DNA of 64,000 nucleotides. It comes from Chamaecrista fasciculata. Its lineage: Eukaryota > Streptophyta > Magnoliopsida > Fabales > Fabaceae. Under the pieces are notes generated by a model. The model was not told the DNA's origin. It saw only the letters and a list, made by a program, of their open reading frames with translations, and did no database searches. The stretch is from NCBI GenBank assembly GCA_003254925.1, contig QANZ01016407.1, positions 113,020 to 177,019 on the forward strand, in the 5' to 3' direction. Every line of letters starts with the position of its first letter. Positions within the stretch are counted from its first letter, which is position 1. The translations under genes and the position numbers were made by a program. Positions 47,109 to 59,635 of the stretch are shown piece after piece.

Positions 47109-49497
47109 TCTCAATTATAATTATATATATTTTCACTGCCCAAATTAAATATTAATCAAATCATCACGTACAATCTCATGCGAGAGGGGAATTGAAGCTA
47201 AGGCTAGATATACATACGATCATCCAGTAATTTCAAAAGCCAAATAAATAAATAGCCTTACCCACACCAAAAATGAGGAGACAAGTACTTCGCTTCAAAG
47301 TTCCAACACGGAGCCTTTTATTCACTCTTCAATGATATAATCTAAATCCTATGTATATATGATGTGGCAGATATAATGTGTACCACATACACATAATCAA
47401 TCATATCTACATCATCTCATCCTCCCTTGGTCTTGCTACTTGTGTTGTGTCTTGTTGCCCGTGCCATCACACACACACCTCTGCGGTCTTATCACCTCCC
47501 CCTTCTTGCGTGACGCAACTCAGACATACAGCAGCAAGAAATCTTCGGTAATAAAATTTTATTTTGGTATTTTGCATATATATTTTTAATTATTTTAATT
47601 TCAATGTCAATATTTTTTATATAATTTTTAATTAAATTAATAATATGAAGTGTTTAGGTAAAGATATAATACTATCAATTAGTAATATAACGTATTAGTT
47701 ATTAAATAAATATATTTTTTATTATTAATGTTATTATTATAAGTATTTTTAAGTTTCACATAAAATTTATAACTTTTTATAAAAATTTATTTTGTTGATA
47801 TTAGAAAAAAAATTTATATCTCCATAAAAACATACATGTCATTAATTTAAATAGACTAATAAATAATTGACCTTAATAATAAAAATATTTATGGAAGAAA
47901 AATTTAATAAAAAAAATTATGAAGAATCAATTCAAAAAACGACACTATATGAAAGATCAAAATAAAATTCTAATTAAATTTTTAGTTTAGTACTATGCCA
48001 CTATGCCAAACCTTTATTAAGGTATTTATTCTTATATATAATTGCGGGGATAGATCTTGTAAGTTTAGACTATCTGTAATATCTTCCTCTAAAGGATTGG
48101 TTTTGATGTTTGGAAGACAATTGAGCCCTATTGGTCGTGTGAATAAATAATCACTGAACTGGTTATGTCTTGCAGGCTCCAGCTCTAAGACAGTGGAGGC
48201 AGGATGTGTTTTAACTTTTAAGCCATCCAAAAAAAAATAATAGAGGTTGATAACAGCTTGAACACTGAACAAAACGATAATGTCCTTATGTTATTTTAAT
48301 GATTTTTCAAAAAATAAAATTTCTTCATTTTCCTAAATTGATAGTTATAATGTGTTCTGCAATTCTAATTAAATAACCAGATCTAGGAAAGAATTTACTT
48401 TCCAATTAATCTTTTATACATATATTGATTGTCAAATTTATAGTTTCCACTTTCAAGTAAAACATTGTATTTGACCACTAAAACACCCCCCCCCCCTAAC
48501 CCTCATATTTAAATATGTTAAGCAAAGGATAAAAGGTCACAGAAATAAAATGGTACACGATTTGCAAATGGACAAACCTTTCGAAGGAGACAGGTCTCTC
48601 ATTTTCAGTTATTGTTCGATTGAGTTTGAAACTTTCTCACCATGAAAGAATGTACAGTTATTGTGTTCAAAACCAACTAAACAATAGCAGGAAATCATGT
48701 AATGTTTGCGAACGGGTTTAGCAGTGACTATGGTAGAAGCTTGGACAAGGGACGTACGGAAGGAAGTAAGCAAAGGATAAATTAAGGAAGCACGTGAACC
48801 AGCTCGGGGAGAGGAGAGCTCAAATGAGAGGCTCGTGAGTTACCACTTTCCTTCCAAGGAATATGAATATTAACTCATTCACTTCTTTTTGGCAGATAAA
48901 GCAACATGATTTCGAAATTTTAGCATTAAAATTATAGTTTAACTAGACGCAAGTATCCCCATTTTTCATATAAATCACACACTCCTTGGATGTTCATCTA
49001 ATTTTATGATAAGAATAGCTTACAATAAGATTTTATTAAAAATTAAAACAGCTTAGCAGTTAGCAGAATATATATATATTTCGATCTTCCTTCTCTCTCA
49101 ATTCTCCTTATCAGAATATATTAAAAATTTACTCATGTTTAAATATACTTTTCAACATTCAACGTTCTAGGTCTAGAAAGTAAGTGGGTAGTCACTCAAA
49201 AGCCAAAACAAGGAGTTAGTAGCAATTCATATCAATTAACATGTCTTCTAATCCCATTTGCCCAAAACTAGGTGGGAAAGCTGTAATAAAAATGCAAAAT
49301 GGATGTTCTTTCTATTTGGTCAGGTAGGAAGTAACATGACGGTTTTACCAGTCTTTAATCTCTTCAGTTCCCAGCAATAGTGACTTCAAGCCACTGTCAA
49401 AGCACCCAGGAAAGAATAAATAAATAAAATAAATAAACCTACAACTGATAAGATAGAAAGTGCTTCAACCTCGAGCTGTCATTTCGCCACACAGCTT
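47109..49497. other. RraA leader/promoter and spacer to CSN6
   Basis: 47109-47350 is the probable RraA leader and promoter. 47550-47960 is extremely AT-rich. A minus-strand open frame at 47982-48272 is unidentified. A poly-C run lies at 48486-48496. 48700-49490 shows nothing coding apart from the CSN6 3' flank. Confidence 0.4.
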
Positions 49498-52400
49498 TCA
49501 CATAAAAGCAGTTCGTCCGCCCCTTCTGCTATGTCTATCATATGCAGTATTGAATTTGTCAACCAGCTCATTCATGGCACTACAGGAAGAGAAAGGACAA
49601 AAAACATAAAAGAAATAGAAAGAGAGAGAATTAATAACTATAATCAGATTGGATACAAAGCAACGCTGCATAATAATGAATCATATTACAAACCCCCAAC
49701 GAGTATAAAGGCTCCAGGTCCCAACACAGCGATCAATTAGTCAATGCCACGACTATTTCAGGATTGAGAAGGCATTGTGCAGATTTAGTAACAACCAAAA
49801 AATCGAATGACTCAAACTTATTCGCTTGATAAAGATCCCCCCAACTAAAAAAAGTTTTCCTCAGGAATCCCTCAGGAGATAAGGAAAACAGAGCAGATAG
49901 GAAGAGAAAGGAAAGTTTTCTGCTACTTTAAGGAATTATTCCACTTATCTGCTTCCCCACAATTAACATTATTATGGTCCAACAGCATTACTTTTTGAGG
50001 TTTTTTGTGTGTGTGGTGGGGGGGCGGTAATTGTATTTTTATATTTAGCGACCAATAGAATTTCAACTATCTCCATAAAAGCTGTACTAAAAAAAAAAAA
50101 AAAANAAAAAAAAAAAAAAAAAAAAAGGACCAAGGCACCAATTGCGAACATGTCATACCTTGAGCAGTTGGTCATCATAGCAAGGTAGGTAATCAATAAG
50201 GTATCATTGTACTCCTATAAGGGCACAGGAAAACCCAAATTAGATATCATAATCTTAAAAATCAGAAAACAAGTATTAAATGCATAATCAACTTATTTAA
50301 ACCTACAAACTAGCTACTATCCTATCTTTTAAGATTTTTAGTACATATTTATTTTTTTACCTCAAAGCAAGGACTAGTTCCCTACATCCCACTAATTTTC
50401 TAGTTACTTCAGAGGTTGTTTGGAATGATTGTTTGAAAGTATCAGAGTATCTTAAACTATTACTTGGATGTTTGAAAACCATCAAGCAACTCAATTTTCA
50501 AACCCCTTGAGAGCTTTCGGATGGTTAGGACTTTTTTAATTGTCTCTTTTGTTTAATACTCCCCACCTATCTATTTTAAAAAGGTTAATATTGTCAGATA
50601 AAATTGGAAATTTCACCTTCCAAGCCCACCTCATCTGACCTACCCCATTAATAACATTGTAACATCTTTTTTTAAGACGTTAAGCATCCAATCAAAGGAT
50701 CCACCAGTCCAGAGTGAGATGCTGTCCATCTTTTGTCAAGCATCCAACCAAAGGAGTAGGCTGTCTCACCCACCCTACTCCACCTGACTACGTAAATCAC
50801 AGCAAACACCTACTCATCCTTTAGAATTGGTTATTCTAGCTTCATAACTACTTCAGGGTTGAATGTCATTCACTGATTCAAATTTTAGAAATTATAGGAC
50901 TGCCAAAGAGCCGAGATAGATTTCATTGTCAGTTCTGCCGGCAAATTTTAGATGAAGGTTTCTACTTCAATTCCTTCCAGAGGTACCTGCGAGAAATCGA
51001 TTTCTAAGCTACCAAGCCCATTAGAAACCCACAAAACATTCTGGCCAGAGCGGAATCCATCGATGATCATGGCCTTTGCATAAATAATTCCAAATAAACA
51101 TAAAAAAATATAATCATATACCATAAAAATCTCTCAAATGAACACTGAAGCAACATATCAACTAATTCTTCACAGTTGCAAAGGCAGACAATAATTTCTC
51201 CATTTTTTTTTTTTCATTTTTCCATTTTTCACAAATAAAAAATATAAGGAAAAAAAAGGAAAAGAAAACTAAAGAAAACAAGCATGACATCCAGTTCAAT
51301 GGCAGAGAGCAGAGGAAAACACTTACCATTAAGAAATCATCTTGGAATTTGCCAGATTCAATAGCAGGCAATCTTCTCACGAGACTTGACACTTGTCTTA
51401 ACAGAGAGTTGTCACAAGGTACATCACCTGCTTTTATAAAAAAAATAGCACCCAAACCATTGCTGTTTCAAAGTGTAATCCACATAGACCATGGATATAT
51501 AAAAAAGTGAACCAACATTGACTCAAGCAGTAAGTTACACTACCCATCACCAACATCAAAAGCAAATAAACAAAAAGACTTATCATGGAAGTTCACACAT
51601 TGTTACTGGGGCAAACAGAAAGTCGCTAAAAGGAAATTGTATTTAGGCTTCTAGTTGTAGCTAACAGTGGAGTTACAGCTACAAAGGAATAACTGAGCAC
51701 CCGTTAATTTTGTTTGAGTTATGATTCGTCAAAGATGGATAATTGAGACCATACCTGGTATTTGTAACTAGATTAGTGACCAAATCATTGAACAGCTGTC
51801 TCTAAATATATATGAAAAGCAAGATAAAGGTCTAGAAAAGTATGGTGCACAACAGTTTGCTTCAACTCTCACTATATTATGTGTAGTTGGTCTAGTACTG
51901 ATCTCAAATTTAATAGCCAAATTATTACACGAAGAGTTTATTCACAGATTACCTCATTGAAACTTTGTTAGTTCACTCTTCATAGGTTTGCTTCAACTTC
52001 AGTAGGCACATATACCCTAAATTAAATTTCACAAACTACATGATCTAATGCCTCTCAGCATTGTGACATTTTTGGTAGAATAATACAAAAATTATTCTCC
52101 ACAATCTGTTCCCATCACATTAGAACAGAGTTTATCTGTTCCCATCACACATACAAAAATGAAGAGTTGACAAAGTAAAACTGAAAAGATTGGGATCTAT
52201 GAAGTTTTTGCAAATTTTATAGTTCAATTAAAAGTTCCAATTCCGAATATCATGCTCACAATTTTTTTGCATTAATCCAAGGTTTTTTGATACCCCATCA
52301 AATACTTTAAAGAAACTAAAACACAATACCAATATCAAATATAAGATAGTAACAATTGAATTGCACACTTATATAATAAATCGATTTCAACAAATTTGGC

Positions 52401-55400
52401 ATAGAAATCAACAGTTACTTCCAATCTAACAGTTGGATTATTGATATCAATTTTCATAATAAAGTAATGATGACTGTGAAATTGTCAAATCTCACACTTA
52501 TGTGTGTTTTAAGCAGTTTCAAATTATTATTGTAGAAGATATGATGTTTATAGTTTAACCTTGTTCATATTAAGTAAAATGACAAATAACTTGAAAATTA
52601 AGTGAATTCAAGCTTCATAAATATTATATTCCCACTAACTTTGCTAAAATCTCAGGAGTGGAGCAAATCACATGAATATTCAGTGTTTCTCTGTCCTTAG
52701 ATGCTTTATGGGTTAGCATAATTTCAGCTCAGGGTTTCTTTAAGGGTGTGTCACTGTGTCTCTCTTATATATGCATAGGGCTAGGCACGTTACAAATTTA
52801 ATTTTCTTATATTTTTTTCCGTTGACATGTTTCAGTTTTTGGACATGTATCTTTAGCGGATTTCCCATCCCTCTCCTTTGCACTTTTCTACCTTAATATA
52901 ATTTTTTCTTTTATAAATTAATTTTTTTATAAAAAAACACTAATAAGCCATTTTTGCACTAAGGAGACAATTATACCTTTCTGCATTGCTTGAAGATAAT
53001 GATGCAGGACCTTTATTCTGCTATGCAGCATTTTGATAGCACTGTGTATACCAGTAAGGTGAGCAGCCACTGCAAGAATTCCATATTGTTTAGCATAATG
53101 AAAATTAAAAACCGGGGATAGTTTTCCCCCAAAGAACATAAAAAAAATAAAACATGGCAAGAGTCAACCAAAAAACACTCACATTGCGTAGCTGCTGAAC
53201 CGCCATCTGATGGCTTAAGATGTGCAACATGATCAACTGAAATTCGCTCCGCTTCAACAGTCTTCAGCAGAGTTTTGAGGGGAGAAAGAAGCGAAGTTAA
53301 TTATTATGTTGGTTATTAGTGATCAGAAATGAGAAACAAAGCATCAGAGTCAGGAAATTCCCACCTCAATAGTGTAGCTTGAGCGGACAAAGATAAGTTG
53401 AGGAATCCCATCTATCACATGCAGTTCTACAGATGAAATGGAGTGCACCCACAATAAAACAAGATTCAGTGGCTCAACATTCAGCATAATAAGCATGTGA
53501 AAAGACAAAAACAAAGTGATCAACAAAGCAATTAGAAACAAAAAACATGATCTTTTTTATATAAGATAGGATTTTGATTAGAGAGAGGAAAGATACAAAG
53601 TAGTCCATGAAGGAGGACTAGTTGTCTCACCAAATTAATGTAGAAACAGAAATTTCATTATAAAGAACTACATAAATAGAGGCTAAGACATCCTCTGAAG
53701 TGAGAATAACAAAGGGACAAAAAAAATGAACACACACACACACATATCTATAATAGGTTTTAACTTTCAGCAAAGCAACCCCTCTCCATATATGAGAGAG
53801 ACATTCCCCTAAGAAAACCATGTAGAGAAAATAGGAAGAGCAAAAGTTAGGGGGAAAGAGGACATCAAACAAAATACATGATTAAAGTAGAACACAGACC
53901 CCTCAACCACTATTTCATGTTAGTAACTATTTCCCCAACCTACAATAATTAAGTTCTTTGAGTAACGTGCAAATGGGATCAATATGTAAAGTGTGGTCAT
54001 TGGCAAAAGCACTATGTGACTGGGTGAGTGTAGAGATCAAATGATCAAGGGGTGAAACGAACTTGAAAATGAAAATGAGATAAAAAATAAAATAAGTGAA
54101 TTTTAATACAACCAAAGCTGCTATCTTCAAGAAGTGAGAAAAAAATGTTTTTAAAGACCAAATGCAGCCATGCTTCCCGTTGAAATCAAGGATGATATTC
54201 TTAACTGACAATAGTCCTATTTATAGATTGCCTAAACAAGAATAATAAACAAAATGCAGCCATGCTCCCCGTTGAAATCAAGGATGATATTCTTAACTGC
54301 AACAGTCCTATTTATAGATTGCCTAAACAAGATTAATAAACAAACTCTGGTGCAAGATACAAATCCTTAGGCCCAAACATGTTTATTCCAACACCATAAC
54401 AAAGACATTAAACCCAAAATTGGCCCAAATTACCCATATACAAAAACCCTATTCCCAATTCCCAAGTGATAATTATATCATCAATTGTAAAATATAATTA
54501 TATTCTTAGCTTCACAATTCACATATATTACCCAGTTATCTGAAATAGATGCCAGAATAAAACCAATCATGTGATTCATATGTCTTGGGGGGGGACATTA
54601 GAAAGGTGATCTCCAAATATTACATATTAGAAATCTTAGATACAAAACTTATTGCGAATAGGTAGGTCAAATTTATTGGAGGGAGATGGGCCACCCACCA
54701 TTCTAACGGTCCAAAAGATTTGATACGCAAAAACTGGGGAAAGTACAGTTTACCCCCCAAAACTGTAGTCCCATTTTACTTTACTCCCTTAAGTTTCAAT
54801 TATAACATTTTGCCCCCTTGACTTAGAGAAGAAAAATTTATTATAGTTCTGTTAGTTTTAATTGAGTGATTTTGATGTTTCAATGTTTTGTCGCACCCAC
54901 TTCCCGAAAGACTCAAAGGACTATCCTGAGAGAAACAAACGACTCAATGGAATCATGATTTCATAAAATTATGAAACAAATGAAGAATGATAATATTGAA
55001 GATGAATGTGGAAAGTTTCAAAGGGAGAATCATCTGCCTCTTGTTGATTTTCTCAATGGAGAACATTTCAGGGAGGTTTTGAATGGTTACAGACTTACAG
55101 TATTCACAAATCTGAGACACTGAAGCCTAAAATGATTGAAACTGCAGTTGACATGCTAGGACATGAGATTCCTGAGCTCTTGAAAAAGTTTAGAAATCTG
55201 TATGATTGAATTACAAGCTAAGAAAGTTTGAGTTCCTTGATAATTCTTATTAAAAAAACAATTCAAATCAGATTTAAATGGTCAAATTGACTGATAAACA
55301 CCTTTGTCAATGTCTGGAAAATATAAATATATATATATGTATCTCAATCGAACTATAAAGACTTTAGCATTATCTTCAATGAAATTTAAGCAACCATCAT

Positions 55401-58400
55401 TCGGAATGAATGCAACAATCTTTTTCCCATTTTTAATGAGTTGAAACCCAACACATTATGAATGGCAGAGTTGGGCTGCTCAGCCTCAATCCCTACATTT
55501 TCGAGGACAATACCCTTTGTATAGGACGAGCCAGCAGAGGCTTCTTCCATTGATAATATTATCTGTTAGTATCAAGGTCTCCAAGCTTCTTGATCACTAT
55601 CAGCACAGAGTAACTAGCATTTCCCTTCCCTCAAAATACTGATTGGATTTTGTTAAATTAACTGGATTCAACTTTTTTAAGGACCTAAAGTGTTATAGTT
55701 TAGGGAGTAAACTGTGCTTTTCTCCAGGACCTAAAGTGAAATGGAGTTATAGTTTAGGGAGTAAACTGTGCTTTTCTCCAAAACAAATAAAAATAGAAAA
55801 TAAAACCATTCATCACTATGGACTCATGTCAAGGCTCAACAATCCTTCTACAAATTATTCATGCTTCTTAAAGAAACTTCAAAATTAATTTTCTACAGAA
55901 ATGGGTCTGACACTGAATGGCAAAGCATATGACTTACATTTAATTCTTGAGTAAACCTAAAATAGAAAATTTAAGCTAAATGGCAAAAAATATCAATTCT
56001 CCACCAAAAAAAAGATAAGGGAATCAAAATATTTTCTTAGGTAAAAAAAAAACTTTTTATTAGATTATAGGAAGTGGAGATTACAAGTTATTGGCAGATC
56101 CTCCTAATAATGAAAAAGATAAGAAAAAGCCCCAAGAAACAAAAAGTATAAGGGTGCAGACGAGCTCTTTATTGCTGCTGCACATTTGAAGACACTGGCT
56201 CCTTCAATTAAGGCCACGGAAAGAGCAGAAGAACAAGAGGCAGTACAACCAACCATTTCTCAAAACAAATTCCAATTGGTTAACAAACTATTCAATTAAG
56301 CTAGAGAAAATAATTCTGGTACTGCAGAAACAAATTTAGTCATGCTTAGCCGTCTTATCCTATCCCTTGCTAGTTAGGGAACCCATCAAAATCCAGGTCC
56401 CCATCAAGATGTTCCAAAAATATTGCACTAGCATTTGAAAAAATAATCATACACTAAATGCATGTTACATACCACTTTCATAAATACTGACTGGCAGATC
56501 CTTTTGAGCGTGATTGATAGAAGGATTGAGAAGTACATAAACAGGACTTTCATTTATATCCATCAACTGTTAAAGCAGGAATATATACAATATAAAATCA
56601 GATGTTAAAGTAAACTAAATGCACAAATTGAACTCAAGCAAAAAATAAAAGTGAATCCAAAAGTCAAAATAAAAATTTTCATTATCGTAGAGAATAATGA
56701 AGTAAATAGAATCCTGTGGGGGAAAGATTTAACAGCATGTACTGACATTTCATGATAATGTGCAACTAAAAAAATTAGACATAGCTGCAAGCTGCAACTT
56801 GAGTCCATACCATCAAACACGAATGAAAAAAATTTTAATTAACCATAGAGAATGATAAAGAACATAGAATCCTGTAGGAGAAAGATTTAACAGCATGTAC
56901 TGACATTTCATGATAATGTGCAACTAACTAAAAAATAAGAAACAGTGGAAGACATAGCTGCAACTTAAGTCCATACCATCAAACACAAATGGAGTGATAT
57001 AAAAGTGTTGAAGAATTAGGTAGCAAAATTCTTATTCACCCTAAACAAAAAGGCTTACAGCGGATTAAATAAGAGAAAAATAATCCTAATTAAGTTAGGA
57101 GAGAATATTCCTAATTAAATTAGGAATCCTAAACCTACTTGGAAAAGATAATAACAAAAATAAAACCTAACCCTATCTGATAAAGATAATGATAATAACA
57201 GAAATAAAAATTCTAATGCTACAGTATAATAATAAAAAAGGAAATAAGATAATTCCTATGTTTCTCAATAAAAAATAAACTCGAAACTTGTCTTCCTACA
57301 TCGTAGTCATTAACATCTTTAGACAAAGCCCTACAAGAAAAGAGAGCCGAAGGGCTGTGGCAGCCAAAAAATGGATGTGGAGAAGATTGGCAGATGTAGC
57401 ATTTTCAATTAGTGCGGTACTCAAATTATGTCATCTTCAGGAACCAACCAGTGGAAAGCACCGACATACATATCCTAATTTCTAAAAGAAGCTCCTAGAC
57501 CTGACTTGTTATATCAGAATCATGGTCATCATAATTTATAATGGTTTTTGAAAAGAAAAAAGAATCTGTTTAATCAATAGGCACTACCAAAAAGAAGATG
57601 AGGACAAGAAGTCCTCCCAAAACAATAAAAAACAATTAAGTAAAGATTTATTACACCGAGTGGGCAGGTTCTCCTATAGCTAGACAATCAAAATTTGGGC
57701 TACCATGAAATTAGCTTTACAGGGAGGAGTCCTACAAACCCCTGGTAGGACAATCAAGTTGCTATTTACATAGCACGCAGTCCCCTGTTTCATGAAAAAA
57801 TAATACCGTTTTCTAGTATTATATGCCTAATGGTGAATGTTCCAGTGTTCTAAGCAATTCAAAATCTCATAGTGGAACACAATCAATTTGAATGTTTATA
57901 ACAAAAACAATCCTAATAGTGAATAAATAAATTTTTCTTTTTCGGCACTTTGGCAGGTACAATAAAATCATAGGACTGCTATGCATAGAGTTTAGATCTC
58001 TGTGAGATTAAATAATGGACGAAATTAGAATCCATGCATGATCAGAGACATCAAATAAGACATCCAATCTCTTTGGTGACTAAATGCTATTAGTGCTTCT
58101 AAGTGACCAGAGAAACCAGGCCTGGTCCAGGAGCATCTATGACTGCACGCTCTAACAAAGACACAAATATGACTGCATAAAATGAAATTCTAACAGTATA
58201 GCGATAATATGAACTTACAGCTTTGTGAATATGCATATCTGATTCCTGGGCATCGCTCCCCGTCGAATACCATCCGAGTATGTAGAAGTGGGGGAAAACC
58301 TTCTTGTCTGTTTCACCGAATAAAAAAACAGTCAAATAAACAAAATCTAAGGGAAAGGGAAAAAAAAATTAACCAGCTGGAGTAGAGCCTTCCTATAAAC

Positions 58401-58797
58401 AGCCCAAATGAAAAACCTAGCAGGAAAACTTTCAGGGAGAGTGGGAGTCAAAGATAAAGGATATTAGAAATATAAAATAAATAACTTAACAAAGCTCTTG
58501 CTTCTTCTCGAGAAAAGAACGGTCGAGGGAATGGGTAGAAGGATCGTAAAGAAGTTCGAAGCTATTGAAGATCTCCACAGTGCGACCCCTCTGTACCCCT
58601 ATCACGCATCCATACACCCTTGAGGGTGGAGAAGCCATTCCGTCAGCACCATTGGTGTTGGCGGAGGTGGTGCTTCTATGGTGGGCTGCAACGGGTGGGT
58701 TCATCTGCGACTTAACCCGAGTATAATGATCCGATATGTTGACTATCACCAATGGGTGCAGCTTGAATGTCAATCCACTGCTCGACGATGATGCCAT
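49498..58797 (-). CDS. CSN6: COP9 signalosome complex subunit 6 (CSN6)
   Basis: Nine exons join in phase: 58797-58491, 58307-58219, 56566-56473, 53426-53365, 53261-53183, 53069-52977, 51427-51327, 50214-50159, 49579-49498. They give 320 aa (Arabidopsis about 317). The N-terminal MPN domain begins [18 protein letters not shown] and includes [23 protein letters not shown], and [20 protein letters not shown]. The zinc-binding JAMM residues are not conserved as a set, as expected for this non-catalytic MPN subunit that pairs with CSN5. The C-terminal helical part runs [18 protein letters not shown] and [19 protein letters not shown], to [12 protein letters not shown]. It is a nuclear component of the cullin-deneddylating complex. 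The gene spans 9.3 kb because introns 2 and 3 (1.65 and 3.05 kb) have taken in repeats. The syntenic Arabidopsis gene is CSN6A (At5g56280). Confidence 0.97.
54160..54342. repeat. two-copy tandem repeat, about 92-bp unit, in CSN6 intron 3
   Basis: 'gcagccatgct(t/c)cccgttg', 'aaatcaaggatgatattc' and 'tatttatagattgcctaaac' occur in the same order in both copies, almost identical. Likely a recent local duplication. Confidence 0.88.
54736..55779 (+). mobile_element. inverted-repeat element in CSN6 intron 3 carrying a gene fragment
   Basis: Left end GGGGAAAGTACAGTTTACCCC. The right end, in inverse, is ...GGGAGTAAACTGTGCTTTTCTCC. The last about 50 bp of the right end are duplicated in tandem (55683-55725 and 55732-55779). 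No matching target duplication is seen. The interior includes an EHD-type gene fragment. Confidence 0.65.
55001..55209 (+). pseudogene. EHD (EH-domain GTPase) gene fragment, degenerate
   Basis: The plus frame reads [19 protein letters not shown] and [12 protein letters not shown], then a stop and frameshift, then [19 protein letters not shown] and [10 protein letters not shown], then a stop. This follows the C-terminal helical region of plant EHD1/2 endocytic proteins (the 'HLPAGDFP..EHF', 'KPKMIQ..DDMLG.(D/E)IPELLK' order). It lies on the strand opposite to CSN6 and inside an inverted-repeat element, so it is a captured and decayed copy. Confidence 0.75.
56683..56990. repeat. two-copy tandem repeat, about 150-bp unit, in CSN6 intron 2
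   Basis: Both copies contain 'agatttaacagcatgtac', 'tgacatttcatgataatgtg' and 'gtccataccatcaaacac' in the same order. They differ by small indels ('gctgcaagctgcaac' against 'gctgcaac'). Confidence 0.85.
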
Positions 58798-59104
58798 CAA
58801 TCTACAATACCCAAATGTTTTCAGACAACAACAAAACCTAACTAGTTAGGGTTTAAGTAGTTCCACGGCTATCGGCTTCGTAATTCAGTTTTCTTTCCGC
58901 CCGATCGAAGACCAGTATGAATATCAACTTCGCCGGTGTTTGCCCCAAGGAATTACGCAACCCACACACGGAGAGAAATTGACCAGTTCACTGGAAACGA
59001 AACCGGGTGAAAATACAGCATTTTAAAGGACAACCAGTGTATATTTACGAAAAAAAAAAAACAATGAGTGTATCATTAAGTATACACGTGGCCCCTTTTT
59101 TAAA
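58798..59104 (-). promoter_or_regulatory. CSN6 leader and promoter-side region
   Basis: Immediately upstream of the CSN6 ATG. On the minus strand it contains AAACCCTAAC (telo-box-like, 58845-58854) within 60 bp of the start. No TATA box assigned. Confidence 0.35.
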
Positions 59105-59635
59105 GGTCAAAAATCTATTTTGGTCCCTAAGGGTTACCCAAAATTCCGTTTTGATCTTTAATATTTTATTTTTCCATTTTGGTCCCTAATATTTTCTAAA
59201 AGTTTTATCATTGATCTCTAACTATTGAATATTGTCATATCTCTCCTGATTCAAACCCAAATGTAATTAAATCAAAGTTACGGGTTAAATATAATGTGTT
59301 CTTTCTTTACCTTATGATAATGAATTGTCATTAATTTTGTTATAATGTGTTGAGAATTAAATCAAGACACATGTTAGAAAATATGAGTGAATACATTTTA
59401 AAATATATATATATATATATATATCAACATTAGATTTCTTATCAACTAAGTTTCAGTAGCATGTGTGGTGATGTTAGTTATAGACAAATTAAAAACCATA
59501 TTTTATGGATAGTTGGATCATATATCATCACAAATTATTACCCCAGTATTGAACTGAAAGTTGATTTTAAAGCATGTTGTATTGTATAATATGTATCAAA
59601 ACATTGAATTGTAAGATCACGAAACTGTCTTCTAA
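59105..59635. other. MULE-like left arm and AT-rich DNA
   Basis: 59105-59290 starts GGTCAAAAATCTATTTTGGTC and follows the same order as the left end of the element at 4980. No right end found. The rest is AT-rich with an (AT)n tract at 59402-59423. Confidence 0.5.

Noticed and set aside
50090..50126. Long A-run (with N) as a retroposon tail
   Set aside because: No retroposon body or target duplication found beside it; probably an expanded homopolymer in CSN6 intron 8.
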